10,447 nt of DNA, taken from Elusimicrobia bacterium CG08_land_8_20_14_0_20_59_10 (GTDB lineage: Bacteria; Elusimicrobiota; Elusimicrobia; Elusimicrobiales; UBA9959). The DNA is taken from the NCBI GenBank assembly GCA_002779045.1, contig PEXO01000101.1, positions 1 through 10,447 of the forward strand, written 5' to 3'. A program made the translations under genes and the position numbers. The notes beneath the pieces were generated by a model. The model was not told the DNA's origin. It did not search any database and saw nothing but the letters and a program-made list of their open reading frames with translations. Positions 6,562 through 10,447 of this stretch are shown piece by piece; position 1 is the stretch's first letter, and each line of letters begins with the position of its first letter.

Positions 6562-7593
6562 TTACTGCGCGGTTTCCTCCGGCGCCGCACGGCCCATGGC
6601 CGGGATGACGATATCCATGGAGTACCCGGTGTTCTCAAGGTTGTCCACCGCAGCGGACCGCAGGTAGAACATCTCCCTGGAGATCTCGTCGCGCCTGAAG
6701 TTCCAGAAATACGGCGCCTTGAACATATAGCGCGTCACACGCTGCCAGTCGAACTTATCGTAAGACACCTCCAGCCAGGCCGCGCGTATATCCTCTCCTA
6801 TCGCCGAGAAGGTGGCGGTTATCCCGCCGGGACCGACCTCGGCGGAAAATCCCTTAATAAAAACCTTGTACTCGTTGGCCGGGACCAGCTTTATGGCGAT
6901 GGCGGGCTTAAGGCCGGAAACAGGGATCTCCAGCGCGCCTTCCCCCGACGGTGGGTTCCCCCTTATGGAGCGGGAGAGCCACACGTCCTCTTCCGTGCTG
7001 TCGGACTTGGCCGCGGCAACTATCGGAGAGCTGGATGAAGTCAGAAAATACCTGGAAGACGACCAGAGCGCCATGTAATTGGGCTTTTCCGACGAGATCC
7101 TGGAGAACGGCACTTCCGTCCAAAGCCAGCGCGCCGAATCCACGCCGTCGAGGTAATCGTTAGGCAGAGGCTCGCGCGGCAGATCCGCCGCGTCCACCAG
7201 GAAGTAGGTATGATCGGAATTGAACGACGGGGCGCTGTTTATCGCCAGGTATATTTTGCCCGGGATAGACGCGGAGTCCCAGGAGAGGGGCCAGGACATT
7301 ATCTTGGCGCGGCCGAGCTTGGCGCCTATGAAAGCCTTGGCATAACCGCCGGCGGCCACCGGGGGAAGTTTTATCACCCAGCAGTTATTGTACCCCACGT
7401 ACCAGTCGGCGTTAAAGCCGCCGTCCGCGTAAAGGAAGTATTTCCCCAGGTTGCTCTCGGCGGCCACGTACGAAGGCACCGGGGACTTGGCGGCAAAAGC
7501 CGGCGCCTTGTCACCCTCCGCCGGAGCGGCGTTCTGCGCGGCGGCGGCGACGCCGAGCCAGGCCAGCGCCGCAAGGAGTATAAATTCACGCAT
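6562..7593 (-). CDS. Secreted protein of unknown function in the parAB-asd unit
   Basis: A 343-aa protein with an N-terminal signal peptide (hydrophobic 4-18, probable cleavage after the alanine run near A19). The mature part is rich in Trp, Tyr and Ser, with many short alternating stretches that suggest beta structure (for example YFLYADGGFNADWYVGYNN). The last ~100 residues (AAWLEVSYDKFDWQRVTRYMF through LRSAAVDNLENTGYSM) have the look of a bacterial Ig-like/fibronectin-type fold, where AVDNxxN-type endings are common. No catalytic motif is visible. AAAAAGG of the ribosome-binding site lies within the last parB codons, and only 3 nt separate the parB stop from its ATG, so it is co-translated with parB. 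A periplasmic or surface location is inferred from the signal peptide. I do not recognise the family. Confidence 0.8.
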   Translation of the reverse strand: MREFILLAALAWLGVAAAAQNAAPAEGDKAPAFAAKSPVPSYVAAESNLGKYFLYADGGFNADWYVGYNNCWVIKLPPVAAGGYAKAFIGAKLGRAKIMSWPLSWDSASIPGKIYLAINSAPSFNSDHTYFLVDAADLPREPLPNDYLDGVDSARWLWTEVPFSRISSEKPNYMALWSSSRYFLTSSSSPIVAAAKSDSTEEDVWLSRSIRGNPPSGEGALEIPVSGLKPAIAIKLVPANEYKVFIKGFSAEVGPGGITATFSAIGEDIRAAWLEVSYDKFDWQRVTRYMFKAPYFWNFRRDEISREMFYLRSAAVDNLENTGYSMDIVIPAMGRAAPEETAQ

Positions 7594-7596
7594 GTG

Positions 7597-8466
7597 TTAC
7601 CTTTTTAGGATATGTGTCACCCTGTCAAGATCGTCGAGGGAAAAATAATGTATCAATATTTTACCATTCTGCGGGCCAGGACCGTGGCAGATCTCCACCT
7701 TGGTCCCCAGATGTCTTTCCAGCTCCGCCTCCAGCTGCGCGGCCTCCGGCGTCTTGCGCGATCCGGCGCGCGGCTTGCGGGCCGTTTTCGGGCGATCGGA
7801 GTGGAACCCCTGCGCGATCCTCTCCACATCGCGCACGGACAACTTCTCCGCCACTATGCGTTGATAGGCTTCGCGGCGTTTTGCCCGGTCCGGGATGGAA
7901 ATAAGCGCCCGGGCATGACCCGCGTCTATCCTGCCGTTCTGTATGCCCTGGAGGATGTCCTCGTCCAGTTCCAGCAGCCGAAGCGTGTTGGAGACGGCCG
8001 CGCGGGATTTGTGCACGCGCTGCGCGATGTCGGCCTGCGTGGCGCCGAACTCCACCATCAGCTTCTGGTAGGCCAGCGCGGTATCAATAGCATTGAGGTC
8101 CTCGCGCTGTATGTTCTCAAGGAGGGAAAGGCCAAGCTTCTGCTCCTCGGTGAGGTCTTTTTTTACTATCACCTCTATCTCCACAAGGCCGGCCAGCTTA
8201 GCGGCGCGCCAGCGCCGCTCCCCCGCCAGGATAAAATGGTATTCCGAATCCGAATCCTTCCACACGCTTATAGGCTGTATCAGGCCGCGCTCTTTTATGG
8301 ACTCAGCCAGCTCTTCAAGAGCCTTCCCGTCAAAATTACGGCGGGGCTGAAAGGGATTGGGTTTTATCATCTCCAAGGGGAACCTCTGTACTATATCCCC
8401 GGAAATATCGTTATTTTGAACCTTGGTGATAAGTGAATCTATCCCTCTTCCTAAAGCCTTGCGCAT
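7597..8466 (-). CDS. parB: Chromosome-partitioning protein ParB (CTPase clamp)
   Basis: A 289-aa protein of standard ParB length. The N-terminal RKALGRGIDSLI is the conserved ParA-interacting tail. The CTP-binding domain shows NPFQPRR (37-43), GERRWRA (82-88) and ENIQRED (117-123). The helix-turn-helix that reads parS is about 143-165 (TQADIAQRVHKSRAAVSNTL). The C-terminal dimerisation domain (about 230-289) follows a basic linker. ParB loads on parS, slides as a CTP-dependent clamp, and stimulates ParA ATPase to separate chromosome origins. Two parS-like palindromes lie just upstream of parA. The gene lies 47 nt after parA, and AAGGAGA-ATAT-ATG is a strong ribosome-binding site. Confidence 0.96.
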   Translation of the reverse strand: MRKALGRGIDSLITKVQNNDISGDIVQRFPLEMIKPNPFQPRRNFDGKALEELAESIKERGLIQPISVWKDSDSEYHFILAGERRWRAAKLAGLVEIEVIVKKDLTEEQKLGLSLLENIQREDLNAIDTALAYQKLMVEFGATQADIAQRVHKSRAAVSNTLRLLELDEDILQGIQNGRIDAGHARALISIPDRAKRREAYQRIVAEKLSVRDVERIAQGFHSDRPKTARKPRAGSRKTPEAAQLEAELERHLGTKVEICHGPGPQNGKILIHYFSLDDLDRVTHILKR

Positions 8467-8513
8467 ATATTCTCCTTAAAAAAACAAATCAAATTCAGCA
8501 ATGCCGCCGCAAT

Positions 8514-9353
8514 TTAGCCGCCCAGGTCATATTCCAGCGCAGCCTCTTCGTTAACATAGAGGTCCGAGCCCCGGTAGGAAGAAACATCCACGCCCCTGCG
8601 CGAGAGAAACTCCAAAGCCAGCTCTTTGTAGGCCAAAGCGCCGCGGGAACTGGGATCATATACAAATATCGATTGACCAAAGCTGGGAGCTTCGGCAAGC
8701 CGCACATTGCGCGGGATAACGGTCTTATAAAGACGCTCGCCGTAGTACTTCCCTATTTCCCCCCGCACCTGGTTGGCAAGATTTATGCGGGAGTCGTACA
8801 TGGTTATTATTCCGCCGTCAATTTTCAGGCCGGGGTTTAGCGCCTGCTTTATCTTCTCCACGGTGTTCATGAAGTAGGCTAGCCCCTCCATGGCATAGAA
8901 CTCGCACTGCACCGGGGTGATTACGGAATCGGAAGCGTTAAGCGCGTTAATAGTAAGAAGCCCCAATGAGGGCGGACAGTCAATGATGACAAATTTGTAC
9001 ATGCTGCGGGCCTTGTCCAGCGCCCGCTTAAGAACTGACTCCCGGGAGAATTCGCTTACAAGCTCTATTTCCGCGCCGGCCAGGTTGTGGCTGGTAGGAA
9101 CTATATCCAACCACTCTACGGACGTCTGGTGTATGGCGGCTTCTATAGGGGATTTTCCGCACAACACGTCATAGATGTTCTTGTGGTCTTTGGTAATATC
9201 TACACCCAGGCCTGAAGTGGAATTGCTCTGCGGATCGAAATCAATAAGCAGCGTTTCATAGTCAAAAGCCGCAAGAGCTACCGCCAGGTTAATGGCAGTA
9301 GTGGTTTTCCCCACCCCCCCCTTCTGATTAGCTATCGACACTATTTCGGCCAT
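8514..9353 (-). CDS. parA: Chromosome-partitioning ATPase ParA (Soj-like)
   Basis: A 279-aa P-loop ATPase when started at 9353. The deviant Walker A is KGGVGKTT (11-18) with signature lysine K11 and K16. The A' box is LLIDFDPQ (35-42, D38/D40) and Walker B is FVIIDCPP (121-128, D125). The protein starts MAEIVSIANQKGG, lacking the N-terminal DNA-binding domain of plasmid P1-type ParA, so it is the short chromosomal (Soj) type. It dimerises on ATP, binds nucleoid DNA non-specifically and moves ParB-parS complexes. An ATG at 9389 is in frame, but its extra 12 residues are not family-like, whereas AGGAGA lies 4 nt before 9353. A sigma70-like promoter and a parS-like site lie upstream. Confidence 0.96.
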   Translation of the reverse strand: MAEIVSIANQKGGVGKTTTAINLAVALAAFDYETLLIDFDPQSNSTSGLGVDITKDHKNIYDVLCGKSPIEAAIHQTSVEWLDIVPTSHNLAGAEIELVSEFSRESVLKRALDKARSMYKFVIIDCPPSLGLLTINALNASDSVITPVQCEFYAMEGLAYFMNTVEKIKQALNPGLKIDGGIITMYDSRINLANQVRGEIGKYYGERLYKTVIPRNVRLAEAPSFGQSIFVYDPSSRGALAYKELALEFLSRRGVDVSSYRGSDLYVNEEAALEYDLGG

Positions 9354-9363
9354 ATATTCTCCT
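9351..9363 (-). promoter_or_regulatory. Ribosome-binding site deciding the parA start
   Basis: On the - strand AGGAGA-ATAT-ATG places the Shine-Dalgarno 4 nt before the ATG at 9353. The same 13-nt string occurs at the parB start (8464-8476), which supports both choices. Confidence 0.8.
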
Positions 9364-9392
9364 GAAGCCCCCCGCAGTATTCCCGGCAAAAT

Positions 9393-9408
9393 GTTTTCAC
9401 GTGAAAAC
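9393..9408. promoter_or_regulatory. parS: parS-like ParB-binding site 1
   Basis: GTTTTCACGTGAAAAC is a perfect 16-bp palindrome. Its 12-bp core TTTCACGTGAAA is identical to the core of the canonical bacterial parS, TGTTTCACGTGAAACA. Only the outer two positions on each side differ (GT/AC in place of TG/CA). It lies in the predicted 5' untranslated region of parA, about 15-30 nt downstream of the likely transcription start, so ParB bound here could also repress its own operon. Confidence 0.88.
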
Positions 9409-9428
9409 CGGCACTCCCTTCCGACATT

Positions 9429-9458
9429 ATTATTGCAGTTTTTCTATATTTGAGTCAA
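9429..9458 (-). promoter_or_regulatory. Sigma70-like promoter for parAB
   Basis: On the - strand a -35 box TTGACT (9453-9458) and a -10 box AATAAT (9429-9434) are separated by 18 nt. They match the TTGACA/TATAAT consensus at 5 of 6 positions each. The spacer is A+T-rich. A start near 9422 would give a leader of about 70 nt carrying parS site 1. Confidence 0.7.
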
Positions 9459-9496
9459 CACCCGGCAGAGCAGAAGCACCTCCACCCAAAAGGAAC

Positions 9497-9534
9497 GCCC
9501 CGCTTCCGGCTATTTGCAGCGCCGGAAGCGGGGC
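9497..9534 (-). terminator. 14-bp perfect hairpin between the SHOCT-like genes and parA
   Basis: GCCCCGCTTCCGGC (9497-9510) pairs perfectly with 9521-9534 across a 10-nt loop. On the - strand the second arm is followed by GTTCCTTTT, an imperfect T-run; on the + strand it is followed by TTT. It lies downstream of the gene ending at 9582 and upstream of the parA promoter, so it most likely ends the SHOCT-like transcription unit. The weak T-run leaves its efficiency uncertain. Confidence 0.7.
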
Positions 9535-9561
9535 TTTACCAACTGGACATCCAGGGAGGAT

Positions 9562-9581
9562 TTGTTTTCACGTGAAAACAA
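9562..9581. promoter_or_regulatory. parS: parS-like ParB-binding site 2
   Basis: TTGTTTTCACGTGAAAACAA is a perfect 20-bp palindrome sharing the 16-bp GTTTTCACGTGAAAAC with site 1, about 171 bp away centre to centre. It directly abuts the stop codon of the gene at 9582-9884. The shared sequence defines this organism's likely parS consensus. Confidence 0.88.
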
Positions 9582-9884
9582 TCAGCCGCCCATACGCCTA
9601 ATGGCCTCTTCTGCGCTTATATTCCCCTTCTCCAGCTCTTCCAGCACCTTTAGGGCTTCATTCTTCTTTTCTTTGCGGCTATCAAAGCATTTGCGGGACC
9701 ACCAATGCTTTTCGAATATGGAGTCCCACACGCATATAAGCCCAACGGCAACCATCAATATGGGCCAATCACGAGAAAACCGGAAAGACACACTAATGAG
9801 CTCCAGGTTACTTGCCCATATAAAGCCGCCAATGCCCACAATAAACAAACCCAGGAAAAACTTTCTCATACTGAATGCCGGCAT
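9582..9884 (-). CDS. Small two-helix membrane protein with C-terminal SHOCT-like motif
   Basis: A 100-aa protein. Two hydrophobic helices (about 9-24, FFLGLFIVGIGGFIWA, and 40-54, WPILMVAVGLICVWD) form a hairpin resembling the LiaI/LiaF-type transmembrane region. These are followed by a charged segment and a C-terminal helical motif (about 79-98) ending LEKGNISAEEAIRRM, typical of SHOCT-like short domains. The ATG at 9884 is chosen because AGAGGG lies 3 nt upstream; an internal Met at codon 6 has no ribosome-binding site. It follows the YvlB-like gene by 31 nt. Its role is unknown; the LiaF/YvlB resemblance hints at envelope stress, but that is inference. Confidence 0.82.
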   Translation of the reverse strand: MPAFSMRKFFLGLFIVGIGGFIWASNLELISVSFRFSRDWPILMVAVGLICVWDSIFEKHWWSRKCFDSRKEKKNEALKVLEELEKGNISAEEAIRRMGG

Positions 9885-9915
9885 ATACCCTCTTTATTAT
9901 ATTACGGGCAAAAAA

Positions 9916-10284
9916 TCACTCTATGTATATCTCCACCTTGTCCCCCCCGTCCTGCACATCCACTATCTTCATGGGTTCCTGAGCTTCAATGGCCTCCTGC
10001 AATTTTGCGAGGTCCACGTCATATCCTTTATCGGCAAGCTTGGATCTTATCTTTCCCTCTATAAAGGGCGCCATAAACTTGGCCCACCCCAGCGGAACGC
10101 TCACATTTACCTTGGGTTCCGCCGAACCGTCCTCGTATACGCGGATGCGAAGGACTTTGCCCCCGCGCGCCGCGCCTGCGCCTGCACCGGACTTTTCCAG
10201 GGCCTCCAACAGCGCCATCGCCTCGGTGGAAGATATCTTTTTATCCTCCAGCAGCTTCAATATCCGTATTTTTTCTTCGTTCAT
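9916..10284 (-). CDS. YvlB-like protein with N-terminal SHOCT-like domain
   Basis: A 122-aa soluble protein. The N-terminal helical motif (1-32, EEKIRILKLLEDKKISSTEA then MALLEALEK) is the SHOCT-like module found at the start of YvlB/LiaX-type proteins. A Gly/Ala linker (33-42) leads to a short beta-rich stretch (VLRIRVYEDGSAEPKVNVSV), also YvlB-like. The C-terminus (78-122) has an IEGKIRSKLADKGYDVDLAK helix and ends in a VEIYIE strand. YvlB proteins in Firmicutes belong to envelope-stress regulons; the function here is not known. TAAGGAGAG, including the upstream gene's stop codon, provides a strong ribosome-binding site 3 nt before the ATG, so the two genes are tightly coupled. Confidence 0.85.
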   Translation of the reverse strand: MNEEKIRILKLLEDKKISSTEAMALLEALEKSGAGAGAARGGKVLRIRVYEDGSAEPKVNVSVPLGWAKFMAPFIEGKIRSKLADKGYDVDLAKLQEAIEAQEPMKIVDVQDGGDKVEIYIE

Positions 10285-10293
10285 AATCTCTCC

Positions 10294-10447
10294 TTACTCT
10301 TCAAGACTCTTAAGCAGACTCACGGCCTCTGCGGCTTTTATCTCCCCCCGCTCCAACCGCTCCACTATCTCCAGCCTGCGCTTCTTTGCTTCCGCCTGGA
10401 GGGTCCCCAACCCCAGCCGGTTCAGCAACGCCTCAAGCCTGGACTTA
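10294..10447 (-). CDS. C-terminal end of a third SHOCT-like protein (5' truncated by window)
   Basis: The frame is open from the window end to a TAA at 10294-10296 and encodes 50 residues. The C-terminus KKRRLEIVERLERGEIKAAE, then AVSLLKSLEE, is another SHOCT-like motif of the L-x-x-LE-x-GEI-x-x-x-EA type seen in the next two genes. The first ~18 residues (SRLEALLNRLGLGTLQAEA) are helical. The rest of the gene is outside the window. It ends 9 nt before the YvlB-like ATG, and its stop codon forms part of that gene's ribosome-binding site, so the three genes form one operon. This gene ends inside the window but is too short to assign further. Confidence 0.75.
   Translation of the reverse strand, partial: KSRLEALLNRLGLGTLQAEAKKRRLEIVERLERGEIKAAEAVSLLKSLEE

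Noticed and set aside
9354..9389. Upstream in-frame ATG for parA at 9389
   Set aside because: ParA proteins of this type begin at MAEIVSIANQKGG, and the Shine-Dalgarno sits directly before 9353; the extra 12 residues are not family-like.
9896..9901. TATAAT (- strand) between the YvlB-like gene and the membrane SHOCT gene
   Set aside because: No -35 box lies at 16-18 nt, and a start from it would fall on the Shine-Dalgarno; it is probably chance in an A+T-rich gap.

Overview
The window reads as the chromosome of a Gram-negative bacterium. It has a predicted lipoprotein, secreted proteins with AxA-type signal peptides, chromosomal-type parAB with parS sites, and an aspartate-semialdehyde dehydrogenase of the diaminopimelate/lysine/threonine pathway. 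Most of the window is G+C-rich. The mix of gene types (parA-parB-secreted unknown-asd in a row, a GT39-TPR fusion, SHOCT-like proteins) fits an uncultured lineage such as Elusimicrobiota or a neighbour. That placement is an inference from general resemblance, not from a database match.

Left edge (1-959, + strand): the C-terminal tail of an unidentified gene overlaps a 167-aa DUF6714-like protein, which overlaps a 113-aa ankyrin-repeat protein. The tight overlaps, small sizes and visibly lower G+C than the rest suggest an acquired cassette, possibly the end of a polymorphic toxin followed by immunity genes. Positions 960-1278 lie between convergent genes and hold a long inverted repeat but no convincing gene.

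Middle (1279-5097, - strand): going leftwards along the transcript, a GT39-type membrane glycosyltransferase with a C-terminal TPR domain is split by an in-frame TAA at 4045-4047. It is followed by a soluble REC-GAF-HisKA-HATPase sensor kinase, then a stand-alone CheY-like receiver that overlaps the kinase by 4 nt.

Right-middle (5165-9581, - strand): parA, parB, a secreted protein of unknown function, asd and a small lipoprotein form a compact transcription unit. A sigma70-like promoter (9429-9458) precedes it and a hairpin terminator (5165-5193) ends it. Two perfect parS-like palindromes (9393-9408 and 9562-9581) flank the parA promoter and a 14-bp hairpin. ParB would therefore bind at its own operon, which allows both chromosome segregation and autoregulation.

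Right edge (9582-10447, - strand): three adjacent small genes each carry a SHOCT-like/YvlB-like helical motif. One is fused to a two-helix membrane segment, one is a YvlB-like soluble protein, and one is cut off by the window end. Together they resemble an envelope-associated or stress-related module of unknown function.
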